From Candidatus Cloacimonadota bacterium (GTDB taxonomy: Bacteria > Cloacimonadota > Cloacimonadia > Cloacimonadales > Cloacimonadaceae), in assembly GCA_023230245.1 (NCBI GenBank), contig JALNXT010000033.1, forward strand, positions 1 to 9,262: DNA of 9,262 bases, in the 5' to 3' direction. The notes under the pieces are model-generated. The model was not told where the DNA came from, searched no databases, and saw nothing but the letters and a program-made list of their open reading frames with translations. Positions within the stretch are counted from its first letter, which is position 1, and every line of letters begins with the position of its first letter. Both the position numbers and the translations under genes were made by a program. Positions 1-7,502 of this stretch are shown in pieces.

Positions 1-1
1 A

Positions 2-1633
2 GCGCTAACCGAGCCTTATTTTGAGAAGCTGATTGAGGATGTGCTGCTCAATAATAAACATGCCAGCCAGATTACATTTAAGCCGGTGCCTGGGCTTATT
101 GCCGTGCAGGATGCCAACACTGCTGCCAAACTGAAAGCTAAAAAAGCAACGATGAGCAAAACCGAACTGGCGGAACTGGTTAAGTTTAACAAAGAGCTTA
201 CCGCATGGCAGGAAGAACCACCGAATGCAGAAGAATTGGAAAAAATACCCCTGCTCAGCCTGGAAGATATGAATCCCGATTCCCCCCGCTTCCCTCTGGA
301 AGTGGAAAATAAGAAGGGTTATACCTTGCTGAAACATGAAGTCTCTGCCAATGGCATCGTGTATCTGAAGGCATATTTCGATTTATCGCATGCCAAAGAA
401 GCAGATTTACCGTGGCTGCGGATATATTCTTATTTGGTAAATTGGGTAAATAGCCAGAACTACGGATTTGGGGAACGTTCCAATGAGATACAAACCCATA
501 CCGGAGGCATTAACTTAGCCTTGGATTTGTATAATAGCTATCAGGATCCTGATGATATTATGCCGAAGTTTGTGTTGCGCGGTAAGGCCGTGAAAGACAA
601 AGTACCAAAATTAATGGAACTCGCTGCCGAGTATGCCATGCAGCCATTATTTGACGATCAGGAAAGATTAAAGACGTTATTAAAAGAACTGAAAGCCAAA
701 ACAGAAGCCTCGATGATGCAGACAAGTATCGGGGTGGCGGTAACAAGGATGCTAAGCCCTATGTCTCAGCTTCACCATTGGCGTGATATAACGGGCGGTT
801 TGAGCTTTTATCATCTGCTTGTGGATTTGGTGGCAAGCATAGATAAAAACATAGACGAAGTTATAGAAAAGATGCAGTGGATTAAGCAGACTTTCTTTAG
901 CATGCAAAACCTTATTATAAGTGTCACTTCTAGTGCAGAAGATATTCCCGTGGCAGTAGCCGAGCTGGGAACACTGCTCTCCCACATATCCAAAGAAGAA
1001 CATGAGCCTGTGGAGAATCACTTTACCATTCGCAGTTTCAATGAAGGTATTAATGCGCCCATTCAGGTGCAATTCTGCGTAAAAGGTGGAAATTTCTTCC
1101 GCAAAGGCTACTCCTATTCTGGTAAGCTACTTGTTTTGAATAACATAATCAGCAATAACTATCTATATCAGGAATTGCGTGTGAAGGGTGGGGCTTATGG
1201 AGCGATGAGTAACTTTGGAGATCACGGTTACCAGTTTTTTGCCTCTTATAGAGACCCTAACCTGAGAGAAACTCTGGAAACTTTCGATACTGTGGCAGAT
1301 TTCCTGAGGGACTTCACCTGTAGCAAACGCGAAATGGATAAGTATATCATCGGCGAAATCTCGACTCTGGATTATCCCAATACACCTGAAATGTTGGGTG
1401 CCAAGGCTGATGAAGATTACATAACCGGTTTCAACCATGAAGACCGTCAACAAATCCGCGATGAAGTGCTGGCCACCAAAGTGGAAGATATCAGGGGCTA
1501 TGCGGATATGGTGGAAGCGATTATGGATAAAAACCATTATGCGGTATTCGGCTCGGAAGCAAAAGTTACCGAAGCTGCTGAACTGTTCGATGCCATCACC
1601 CCTTTGTTTAAAACTACTGAAGACAAGAAATAG
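2..1633 (+). CDS. M16C-family zinc metallopeptidase, presequence protease (PreP/Cym1)-like, 5'-truncated by window
   Basis: The frame is open from the first bases of the window (codon 1 at base 2), so this is the C-terminal 543 residues of a longer protein; PreP-like enzymes are usually about 950-1000 residues. The inverted zinc motif HxxEH lies in the N-terminal half and is not visible. What is visible matches the linker plus C-terminal half of M16C proteases: a charged helical linker (about residues 50-85), an M16C-associated-type region with a TGGI stretch (about 165-170), and near residues 393-399 an R-V-K-G-G-A-Y motif whose Arg and Tyr are six apart, like the substrate-binding R/Y pair of the M16 C-terminal domain. 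The family degrades peptides enclosed in a clam-shell chamber. The GTG at base 41 is internal and is not the real start. rsgA follows after 18 nt. The family call is secure; substrate and cellular location are not known from this sequence. Confidence 0.9.
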   Translation, partial: ALTEPYFEKLIEDVLLNNKHASQITFKPVPGLIAVQDANTAAKLKAKKATMSKTELAELVKFNKELTAWQEEPPNAEELEKIPLLSLEDMNPDSPRFPLEVENKKGYTLLKHEVSANGIVYLKAYFDLSHAKEADLPWLRIYSYLVNWVNSQNYGFGERSNEIQTHTGGINLALDLYNSYQDPDDIMPKFVLRGKAVKDKVPKLMELAAEYAMQPLFDDQERLKTLLKELKAKTEASMMQTSIGVAVTRMLSPMSQLHHWRDITGGLSFYHLLVDLVASIDKNIDEVIEKMQWIKQTFFSMQNLIISVTSSAEDIPVAVAELGTLLSHISKEEHEPVENHFTIRSFNEGINAPIQVQFCVKGGNFFRKGYSYSGKLLVLNNIISNNYLYQELRVKGGAYGAMSNFGDHGYQFFASYRDPNLRETLETFDTVADFLRDFTCSKREMDKYIIGEISTLDYPNTPEMLGAKADEDYITGFNHEDRQQIRDEVLATKVEDIRGYADMVEAIMDKNHYAVFGSEAKVTEAAELFDAITPLFKTTEDKK

Positions 1634-1651
1634 GTACTAAGCCAAAAAGGC

Positions 1652-2716
1652 ATGAAACAGCGGGATAAGAAGCAAGTTAAACGCTATGCAGGCAAGCTGT
1701 TGAATATCAGCTTGCCTGATCTTGATATTCTGGATGATATCAAGGACAAAGAGCTATACAAAACTGCCCGCACCCATGATAAAAGCAAAACATCCTTCAA
1801 AGCCGGCATGAACCTGGTGGAAGGGCGTGTAACGGAAATTAAAAGCAATTATCTGTATATTGTGGAAGTGGAAGGTGAAACCCGCAGATCCAGTATGAGC
1901 GGGCGTCTTAAGCAATACCTGTATAAAAGCCAGGCTTTAGCAGCGGTGGGAGACAAGGTATCTTTGGACATCTCTGCAATGCCCGATTCGCGCATTGAAC
2001 ACGTGCTGCCACGCAAGAATGCGCTGATTAGGTATGGTGAAGGAAGCTTTCAGAAAGAGATAGTGCTGGCGGCGAATATCGATCAGGTAATCATTACCTC
2101 TTCCTGGCGAATGCCGATATTCAAACCAGGACTGATAGACCGTTACCTTTGTATCGCTGCTATCCAGAATATACCCGCTATTATCGTGATAAATAAGATT
2201 GATCTGCTGGAATATCCTGAAGACCTGGAAGCAGAAACCGCCTATTACAAGCAGCTCGGTATACCTTTAATATGCACATCACCGGTTGATGGAACTGGTA
2301 TGGAGGAATTGAGGGAAAAGTTGAAAGGGATGGATTCCGTGTTTACGGGGCACTCTGGAACGGGTAAGAGTACCCTGATTAATTATCTGGAACCGGGGCT
2401 GAACCTTCTCACCGCAGAAGTTAGCGAACATAATGAAAAAGGGAAGCATACTACCACTCAGGCCGTGCTGCTACCCTGGAGTTTCGGAGGTCATTTACTG
2501 GATACACCGGGGATCAAGACAATATCCCTGCATGCCGATCACAAGGTATTGATTCCCAAGGTATTCCCTGGCTTCGATTTATACTATCCCCACTGTCGGT
2601 TTCGGGATTGCAGCCATACCCATGAGGCTGAATGTGCAGTTTTACAGGCTTTGGAGGATGATAAAATCCCCATTGAACGCTATGACAGCTACCTAAGCAT
2701 CTACGAAGGATTATGA
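1652..2716 (+). CDS. rsgA: Ribosome small-subunit-dependent GTPase A (RsgA/YjeQ)
   Basis: This is a circularly permuted GTPase that assists late 30S subunit maturation and is stimulated by the ribosome. Its 354 residues are close to E. coli RsgA (350). The domain order is diagnostic: a basic N-terminal extension (1-52), an OB fold (about 57-115, starting at EGRV), then G4 NKID (181-184), G5 TSP (209-211), the P-loop GHSGTGKST (233-241), the switch KGKHTTT (263-269) and G3 DTPG (284-287). A C-terminal zinc site has C315, C320, H322 and C328, with the same C-x4-C-x-H-x5-C spacing as E. coli RsgA. The start has only a weak signal: AAAAAGG lies one base before the ATG. The stop codon of the upstream protease is in the same frame 18 nt earlier, so reinitiation is possible. 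The stop overlaps the first of the two nadK ATGs (ATGA at 2713-2716). Confidence 0.97.
   Translation: MKQRDKKQVKRYAGKLLNISLPDLDILDDIKDKELYKTARTHDKSKTSFKAGMNLVEGRVTEIKSNYLYIVEVEGETRRSSMSGRLKQYLYKSQALAAVGDKVSLDISAMPDSRIEHVLPRKNALIRYGEGSFQKEIVLAANIDQVIITSSWRMPIFKPGLIDRYLCIAAIQNIPAIIVINKIDLLEYPEDLEAETAYYKQLGIPLICTSPVDGTGMEELREKLKGMDSVFTGHSGTGKSTLINYLEPGLNLLTAEVSEHNEKGKHTTTQAVLLPWSFGGHLLDTPGIKTISLHADHKVLIPKVFPGFDLYYPHCRFRDCSHTHEAECAVLQALEDDKIPIERYDSYLSIYEGL
2705..2710 (+). promoter_or_regulatory. Ribosome binding site of nadK, inside rsgA
   Basis: GAAGGA lies within the last codons of rsgA, followed by ATGATG at 2713-2718. The second ATG (2716) has a 5-nt spacer, the same as before the NfeD and SRAP genes; the first (2713) has only 2. 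This favours 2716 as the nadK start. Confidence 0.6.
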
Positions 2717-3567
2717 TGAAGAACTTCGCCATTTGTATAAATCCGGACATCAGCGATAAGCATAGTATCTATAGCTTGCTGAAAACCTTGCGCGAAGACG
2801 AAGAAATACACTTTTACAGCACCATCGCAGAGCAAGAGCTTATCCCGGGAATTATTAAACCTTTGCCCGAAGGCAGTACTGCAAAGATAGATTGCATCCT
2901 GGTGTTTGGTGGCGATGGCACCATCCTGAGAGCCAAACAACTTGCCTTGGATGCCGAAGCTCCTATATTGGGTATAAATCTTGGCTATCTGGGTTTTTTG
3001 TCCGAAAGTGTGTTGCCCGAGTTTGCCTCATCTCTGCAGAACTTAAAGCTGGGCAAATACAAACTCTTGCACCGCATGCTGATAAACTGTCAGCTAAAGA
3101 GGGATGGAAAGATCATCTTTCAAGGCTTGGCATTGAACGATGCGGTAATATACAAAGCTGCCAACCCCGGTTTGATTCATGTACGCATCAAAGCCTCGGG
3201 ACGCTATGTGTTCAATACTCGCTGTGATGGGATAGTAGCTTGCACTCCTACAGGTTCTACAGCTTATTCGCTTTCCGCAGGAGGCCCCATCCTTGCACCA
3301 CAAATGCAGGCGATCGTACTAAGCCCTCTAAATCCTCATATTCTCTCTATTCGCCCCATGGTTTTCCCTTCTTCGGAAAGGTTACAAATGACGATACACG
3401 GCTTGCAACAAGCTGCCATACTACAGATAGATGGCGAGAATTCCTGCCCCATTCTGGAAGGTGATGAAATCCACGTTACTGCTTCCGAACGGAGTATTGC
3501 CTTCATCAAGCTTTCAAACCGCACTTTCTACCAGATATTGAGAAACAAACTGCATTTAGGTAAGTAA
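2716..3567 (+). CDS. nadK: NAD kinase
   Basis: This enzyme phosphorylates NAD to NADP in the cytosol, using ATP or polyphosphate, and so supplies NADPH for biosynthesis and redox defence. Its 283 residues are typical for bacterial enzymes. Visible motifs are GGDGT (65-69, with the catalytic Asp at 67), NLGYLGFL (88-95), the N-D pair (141-142; many family members have N-E) and the long conserved block from D171 to P191 that includes TPTGSTAYSLSAGGP. A QIDGE motif follows at 237-241. ATG 2716 is preferred for its ribosome-site spacing; ATG 2713, which overlaps the rsgA stop, would add one Met. The stop codon TAA shares its last base with the recN ATG (TAATG). nadK next to recN is a common bacterial gene order, which supports both calls. 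Confidence 0.97.
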   Translation: MKNFAICINPDISDKHSIYSLLKTLREDEEIHFYSTIAEQELIPGIIKPLPEGSTAKIDCILVFGGDGTILRAKQLALDAEAPILGINLGYLGFLSESVLPEFASSLQNLKLGKYKLLHRMLINCQLKRDGKIIFQGLALNDAVIYKAANPGLIHVRIKASGRYVFNTRCDGIVACTPTGSTAYSLSAGGPILAPQMQAIVLSPLNPHILSIRPMVFPSSERLQMTIHGLQQAAILQIDGENSCPILEGDEIHVTASERSIAFIKLSNRTFYQILRNKLHLGK

Positions 3568-5279
3568 TGCTAACAGAAATCTACATCAAAAACTACCTAA
3601 TGTTGCCGGAAATAAGGCTACCTTTTGAAGAGGGCTTAACCGTGCTGAGCGGTGAAACAGGAGCAGGGAAATCTATTCTAGTAGGCTCAATATCGCTTAT
3701 TTTTGGAGAGAATCCCTCCGGCGTGGAAGCGTATGATAAAACTTTACCTATCTATCTGGAAGCAAGCTTTCAGCACAATAATGACCCCCTTTTAAATAGT
3801 CTGTTATCTGCAAGCGGAGTGGCACCAGATGAAGATATTATCCTGGCTAGGGAGATAAACTCCTCTGGTAAATCCACGTATTTTCTGGGAGGGCGCAAGG
3901 TTGGCGCAGGGCTGATGAAAGAGCTGAAGCCTATGATGATAGACTTCCACCATCAAAGAGACCAGCAGCGTTTGCTCAACCCAAGCTATCAACTGGATTT
4001 ACTTGATGCCTATGCAGAAACAGAGGATTTGCGGGAAGAGTTTTCCCTTTTGTTCCGGAATACTAAAATAAACCTGAAGCGTCTTGCAAACATGAAAGCT
4101 GAAGCCGAGAAACAAAAGCAGCTTCGGGAACTATACCAGTTTCAATATGCCGAGTTGGAAGCAGCAAAACTTAGTGCTGGTGAAGATACTGCCTTGCAAG
4201 GGGAATATGAATTGCTGTCGCATGCGCTGGAAATCAACGAGCTATCGCAGAGCATAAATCAAAGCCTTTTTGAACAAGATAACAGCGTTTACGACCAAAT
4301 AAACCAGTATTTAGCAAAGTTGCGGCGATTTGAGAACTTGAATACCCAGCTTAAGGATGCCTCGGCATCCCTGTCTCAAGCCCTGGAAGCATTACAAGAT
4401 GCTTCGGCTCACTTAGGGACAATGGGCGAATCACTTTCCTCTGATCCAGATAGGATGGCAGCGATTCAAGCAAGATTGGATACCATCAATAACTTGTTGT
4501 ACAAACACAATATTCGTACAATTGAGGAGCTATTAGAGGTCTTTAAACAGCGCAGCACTCAAATTGCCCTGCTTAGCAGCCAGGAAGAAGACATTAATAG
4601 CATGGAGATGCAGCTTGTAGATGACTTTCGTGCCTTGCGGGACAAGGCGGATATCTTATCTCAAAAAAGATGCCTGGCCGCTGTGTTACTCGGCAAAGAA
4701 TTGGAAGAGAATGTGAGGAAATTAAGCATTCCCAATGGTGAGTTTGAAATTAGGATTGACAAAAAAGCTAACGCAGAAATAATACTATCGGAGTTTATCT
4801 CAGCAGTTTCCGAAACCGGACAGGATAGTGTGCAATATCTTTTTTCGGCAAATCCGGGCTTTGAATTAAAGCCCCTAGTTGCGGTTGCAAGCGGTGGTGA
4901 GCTTTCCCGGATACTATTGGCAATTAAGAAAGTGCTTGCCAACCGGATCCCGGAAAAGCTGATTATTCTTGATGAAATAGATTCCGGTATCGGTGGGAAA
5001 ACTGCCGGTTATGTGGCTGAGTTTATTTCCAGCCTATCCAGTCGCCAACAGATTCTGTGTATCACGCACTTGGCACAGATTGCTGCGATAGCGAATTGCC
5101 ACATAGCTATCACTAAAGACAAGGTTGCAGAACGGAGCACAGTAAGTATGCATAAGATCGAATCCGATGAACGCTTACAAGAAATTGCCAGAATGCTTTC
5201 TGGGAGTTTCAGCTCTACAGCCTTGGAACATGCGAAAGAATTAATAAAAGGGATAAAACAAAGGGGTTATAGTGGATAA
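3567..5279 (+). CDS. recN: DNA repair protein RecN (SMC-like ATPase)
   Basis: RecN is a cohesin-like ATPase that acts early in recombinational repair of double-strand breaks. The 570 residues match the family. The layout is classic: N-terminal Walker A GETGAGKS (29-36), two helical arms (about 155-225 and 255-385) rich in Glu, Leu, Gln and Lys that form a short antiparallel coiled coil, then the ABC signature ASGGELSR (441-448), Walker B LIILDEID (465-472), D-loop SGIGG (473-477) and an H-loop THLAQIAA (500-507). The block after strand 3, normally close to HGQHEHQ, reads HHQRDQQ here (128-134), an atypical Q-loop region. Translation begins at ATG 3567, overlapping the nadK stop by one base, with a weak TAGG six bases upstream, so coupling is likely. 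The last 8 bases overlap the next gene. No SOS-type operator is visible immediately upstream, as that region is coding sequence. Confidence 0.97.
   Translation: MLTEIYIKNYLMLPEIRLPFEEGLTVLSGETGAGKSILVGSISLIFGENPSGVEAYDKTLPIYLEASFQHNNDPLLNSLLSASGVAPDEDIILAREINSSGKSTYFLGGRKVGAGLMKELKPMMIDFHHQRDQQRLLNPSYQLDLLDAYAETEDLREEFSLLFRNTKINLKRLANMKAEAEKQKQLRELYQFQYAELEAAKLSAGEDTALQGEYELLSHALEINELSQSINQSLFEQDNSVYDQINQYLAKLRRFENLNTQLKDASASLSQALEALQDASAHLGTMGESLSSDPDRMAAIQARLDTINNLLYKHNIRTIEELLEVFKQRSTQIALLSSQEEDINSMEMQLVDDFRALRDKADILSQKRCLAAVLLGKELEENVRKLSIPNGEFEIRIDKKANAEIILSEFISAVSETGQDSVQYLFSANPGFELKPLVAVASGGELSRILLAIKKVLANRIPEKLIILDEIDSGIGGKTAGYVAEFISSLSSRQQILCITHLAQIAAIANCHIAITKDKVAERSTVSMHKIESDERLQEIARMLSGSFSSTALEHAKELIKGIKQRGYSG
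5261..5266 (+). promoter_or_regulatory. Ribosome binding site fixing a GTG start
   Basis: AAGGGG ends five bases before GTG 5272, inside the end of recN. It supports GTG as the start of the DUF4349-like gene and an 8-nt overlap with recN. Confidence 0.65.
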
Positions 5280-6177
5280 GAAAACAAAGAAAAGAGTCAA
5301 GGGCATTGCGATATTTATCGTTTTTCTGGCAATAGCCACATCTTTACTTGAATATAGGAATAAGGAAGGCAAACCTCAGAATTTTGATTTTAAGCCTTCT
5401 CAGCAGGAATACAGAGACCTCAAGTTTATCAATAAAGCCCAAATCAGTTTTACCACGCATGATGTACGAAAAGCACAGGATGGGATATCTGCGATTATCT
5501 CCGAAGTATCTGTAAAGCAAGTGCGCAAGCAGACCGAGAATTCATATGGGGCATATTTATTTAGCATCCCTCAGGCGAAACTTCCTGAGCTTATGGAAAG
5601 GCTAAGGTCTTTTGGTGTTATTGGTTCGCACATAGAGCAAATTGACACTTCACTGGTAAATTTGGATTACGAAAGCGAAATGGCAAGATTAACTGCTTAT
5701 GAAAGAGAACAGTCTGATTTGAACGCGATTCGTTTCCCATCAGATTCACAGAACCGGCGCAAAGAGTCATTGCACGGCTTGCTTCACTCCACTCGCCAAA
5801 ATCTGGATAAGCTTAAAGATGCTGATAACGTCCTCTTATTTATCTCCTTAACGCCTATTCAAAAAGAAAGTAGTTCGCTTCTGATTGTCAAATTCATGGT
5901 TGTAAACTTCTTCTCTTGGCTTGGCGTCTATGCAGTGGGAATGGTGATTGTTTATTTTGGCACAAGGCTATTGATGTATTTCCTTGCCGCACTCGGAATC
6001 AAAGGGCTTAGTGCCGGAGGAATTGGCGGTAACTATCAGTATGGCGGATATGGCAATTACGCTAGCAAATATACCGGAAGATATAGTGGCTATGGTGGCG
6101 GAAAAAGGAAAGTAAAACGTGTTTACAAGGATAAGAAAACCACACCAGAATCAACTGATAATAGTAAAACCACATAA
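5272..6177 (+). CDS. DUF4349-like membrane protein with Gly/Tyr-rich basic C-terminal tail
   Basis: A 301-residue membrane protein of unknown function. A basic N-terminus (KKTKKRVK) precedes a membrane segment (about 11-26), then a soluble region (27-200) and a long hydrophobic stretch (about 203-242, one or two passes). The soluble part resembles DUF4349: a beta strand (52-62), a region ending in YLFSIPQAKLPELMERLRSF (95-114), a strand and turn including DTSLVNLDYESEMARL (125-140), a helical hairpin (134-182) and a final strand VLLFISL (187-193). With two membrane passes the soluble domain would be extracytoplasmic and the tail cytoplasmic. The tail (244-277) is low-complexity, with seven Tyr between 255 and 274 among Gly and Asn, followed by a Lys/Arg patch (278-289) and a Thr/Ser-rich end. 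The GTG start has a good ribosome site. The gene overlaps recN by 8 nt and lies 14 nt before the NfeD gene. The DUF4349 assignment is by pattern and moderately sure; no function is claimed. Confidence 0.75.
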   Translation: MDKKTKKRVKGIAIFIVFLAIATSLLEYRNKEGKPQNFDFKPSQQEYRDLKFINKAQISFTTHDVRKAQDGISAIISEVSVKQVRKQTENSYGAYLFSIPQAKLPELMERLRSFGVIGSHIEQIDTSLVNLDYESEMARLTAYEREQSDLNAIRFPSDSQNRRKESLHGLLHSTRQNLDKLKDADNVLLFISLTPIQKESSSLLIVKFMVVNFFSWLGVYAVGMVIVYFGTRLLMYFLAALGIKGLSAGGIGGNYQYGGYGNYASKYTGRYSGYGGGKRKVKRVYKDKKTTPESTDNSKTT

Positions 6178-6191
6178 TTACAGGAGATAGT

Positions 6192-6638
6192 ATGAACTTA
6201 CTTGCCTGGCATATTTGGATGATGTTAGGGATCGGCTTCGTTATAATCGAAATATTCGATCCTGCTTTTTTCTTTATCTCATTGGGGATTGGGGCAATTG
6301 TCACCGGATTATTCAGCATGCTTCCCTTTCTGAGTAATAGTGTTCCCTTGCAGATACTGATATTTACGATATTCAGTTTCATCTCATTTCTGTTTATGCG
6401 TAAACTGGGTAAAAAAATGCTTAAGAATGCCGGCAGCGAGACCAATGTTTACGCACTGAAAGGGAAAACCGGAATCATAACAAAAGAGATCCCCCCAGAA
6501 GGGAAAGGTTTTGTGAAGGTTGGCGGTGAAGAATGGGCAGCGGTGGAAGAATCGCGGTTAGGAGTAGAACTCGGAGCACGAGTTATAGTCCAAGGCATAG
6601 ACGGCAACAAGCTTATTGTAATTACGAAAGAAGCATAA
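6192..6638 (+). CDS. Short NfeD-like membrane protein (three transmembrane segments plus OB fold)
   Basis: The 148 residues match the short NfeD class (YbbK type), which lacks the N-terminal ClpP-like protease domain of long NfeD proteins. Three hydrophobic segments (about 8-22, 24-45 and 50-69) are followed by a basic loop (RKLGKKMLK) and a C-terminal soluble OB-fold domain (about 88-147). That domain carries the family pattern: GKTGIITKEI, a Gly-rich turn, GFVKVGGEEWAAV, then GARVIVQGIDGNKLIVI. Short NfeD proteins are usually encoded beside an SPFH/stomatin-like protein and are thought to work with it in membrane organisation or quality control. No such gene follows here: the next gene is nth on the other strand, so any partner is upstream or elsewhere. 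AGGAG (6182-6186) sits five bases before the ATG. This is the last gene of the + strand cluster. Confidence 0.9.
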   Translation: MNLLAWHIWMMLGIGFVIIEIFDPAFFFISLGIGAIVTGLFSMLPFLSNSVPLQILIFTIFSFISFLFMRKLGKKMLKNAGSETNVYALKGKTGIITKEIPPEGKGFVKVGGEEWAAVEESRLGVELGARVIVQGIDGNKLIVITKEA

Positions 6639-6682
6639 GCCCCACTACATAAATCTAACAATTCATCTCACGGCTTTTTTTA

Positions 6683-6808
6683 CGCTGTCTTGCAGGATTG
6701 TGCTTGCTTATCCGCAGCGGAACCGATCGGGATCTGATCGGGATAAATCCCGTTGATCTCTCTTTCAGTACGCTTTCGAAGCGGGTTCGCTTTGCATGGA
6801 AACAGTAA
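6683..6808. repeat. Repeat-rich convergent intergenic region, candidate dispersed/REP-like element
   Basis: The stretch between the 3' ends of the NfeD gene and nth has no convincing gene but much internal symmetry: CGCTG/CAGCG arms (6683-6687 and 6715-6719), the perfect palindrome CCGATCGG (6723-6730), a 9-nt direct repeat GATCGGGAT (6725-6733 and 6736-6744), a 5-bp hairpin CGGGA-TAAA-TCCCG (6739-6752), and three alternating CGCTT/AAGCG/CGCTT arms (6771-6792). On the - strand, the frame of nth stays open for 42 codons after a tandem TAA TAA stop (to 6683), with no good start codon. Such 3'-end elements are often dispersed repeats, but only a genome search can show it. No hairpin followed directly by a T-run is seen. 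Confidence 0.4.
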
Positions 6809-6811
6809 TTA

Positions 6812-7456
6812 TTATACTCCAATCCTTTCGCAGAAATCATATATCGGGCAAACAGAACAATGGGGTTTTCGGGGAGTACATAGGTTTTGCCCGAAAGCCA
6901 CAACATAGGAATTAATGTTCAGCCAGTGCTTTTCTGGCAGTTTTGCCCGAAGTGCCATTTCACTTGCGAAGGGATTTTTCGTGTTTATATAGCCCCATCG
7001 GTTACAAATGCGGTGTACATGCACATCTACACAAATAGCTGGCAGGGAAAACGCCACCGCTCTCACCAGATTTGCCGTCTTGCGCCCCACTCCTGGCAGT
7101 TGCAACAAATCATCAATTTCACTGGGAACCACACCATAAAAGCGTTTATTCAAAACTTCGGGCAGTTCTTTCAAGTGCTTGGCTTTGGTATTGTGAAAGC
7201 CAATTTGATATATAATTGTGTCCAGTTCCTTTAAGCTAAGCAGATTAAAATCATCGGGTTTATCAACAAATTTGAACAGTGCTTTCACAACTCTTGCGGT
7301 TGTTTCATCTTTAGTTCTGGCACTGAGGATCGTAGCCACAAGCACTTTGAAGGGGTCTTTAGTTTGAGCTTGGATGAGATCAACAACCGGTGTATTCACC
7401 ATGTGAAAGTGTTTCCCGAGCCTTTCCATAACAATGTCGATATCTGTATCAACCAT
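6812..7456 (-). CDS. nth: Endonuclease III (bifunctional DNA glycosylase/AP lyase)
   Basis: This base-excision-repair enzyme removes oxidised pyrimidines and cleaves the abasic strand by beta-elimination. The 214 residues match E. coli Nth (211). The helix-hairpin-helix LPGVGRKTA (120-128) holds the catalytic Lys126. VDVHVHR (143-149) holds the catalytic Asp144. The [4Fe-4S] cluster motif C-x6-C-x2-C-x5-C is complete (C193, C200, C203, C209). All of these lie exactly six residues after the E. coli positions. The usual LSAQ(A/T)TD loop reads LSARTKD (44-50), with Arg at the position of the DNA-probing Gln. The ATG at 7456-7454 follows a GTGAGAT sequence that could be a weak ribosome site. The gene ends in tandem TAA TAA. 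It converges on the NfeD gene and diverges from the SRAP gene, so it is probably transcribed alone from the shared 97-bp spacer. Confidence 0.97.
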   Translation of the reverse strand: MVDTDIDIVMERLGKHFHMVNTPVVDLIQAQTKDPFKVLVATILSARTKDETTARVVKALFKFVDKPDDFNLLSLKELDTIIYQIGFHNTKAKHLKELPEVLNKRFYGVVPSEIDDLLQLPGVGRKTANLVRAVAFSLPAICVDVHVHRICNRWGYINTKNPFASEMALRAKLPEKHWLNINSYVVAFGQNLCTPRKPHCSVCPIYDFCERIGV

Positions 7457-7502
7457 AACTGTATCTCACTTTTTTACTTATTTACCAAAGGGGCGAAAAA
7501 TA

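Noticed and set aside
41..43. GTG as the start of the M16C peptidase gene
   Set aside because: The frame is open to the window edge, no ribosome site precedes it, and starting here would give a protein without the catalytic N-terminal half.
752..1537. Antisense open frames across the protease gene
   Set aside because: They are shadows of the strong + strand coding frame, with no recognisable domains or ribosome sites.
3141..3145. N-D in place of N-E in the NadK motif as a loss of function
   Set aside because: Asp at this position is a known natural variant in the family, and all other motifs are intact.
6675..6681. Run of seven T after the NfeD gene as an intrinsic terminator
   Set aside because: No stable GC-rich hairpin lies directly upstream. 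Only a 4-bp AGCC/GGCT pairing across a long loop is possible.
6655..6906. 83-codon open frame on the - strand overlapping the end of nth
   Set aside because: Its start lies inside the well-supported nth gene in another frame, no ribosome site is seen, and the composition (Arg/Ser/Lys-rich) looks like translated repeat sequence, not a protein.
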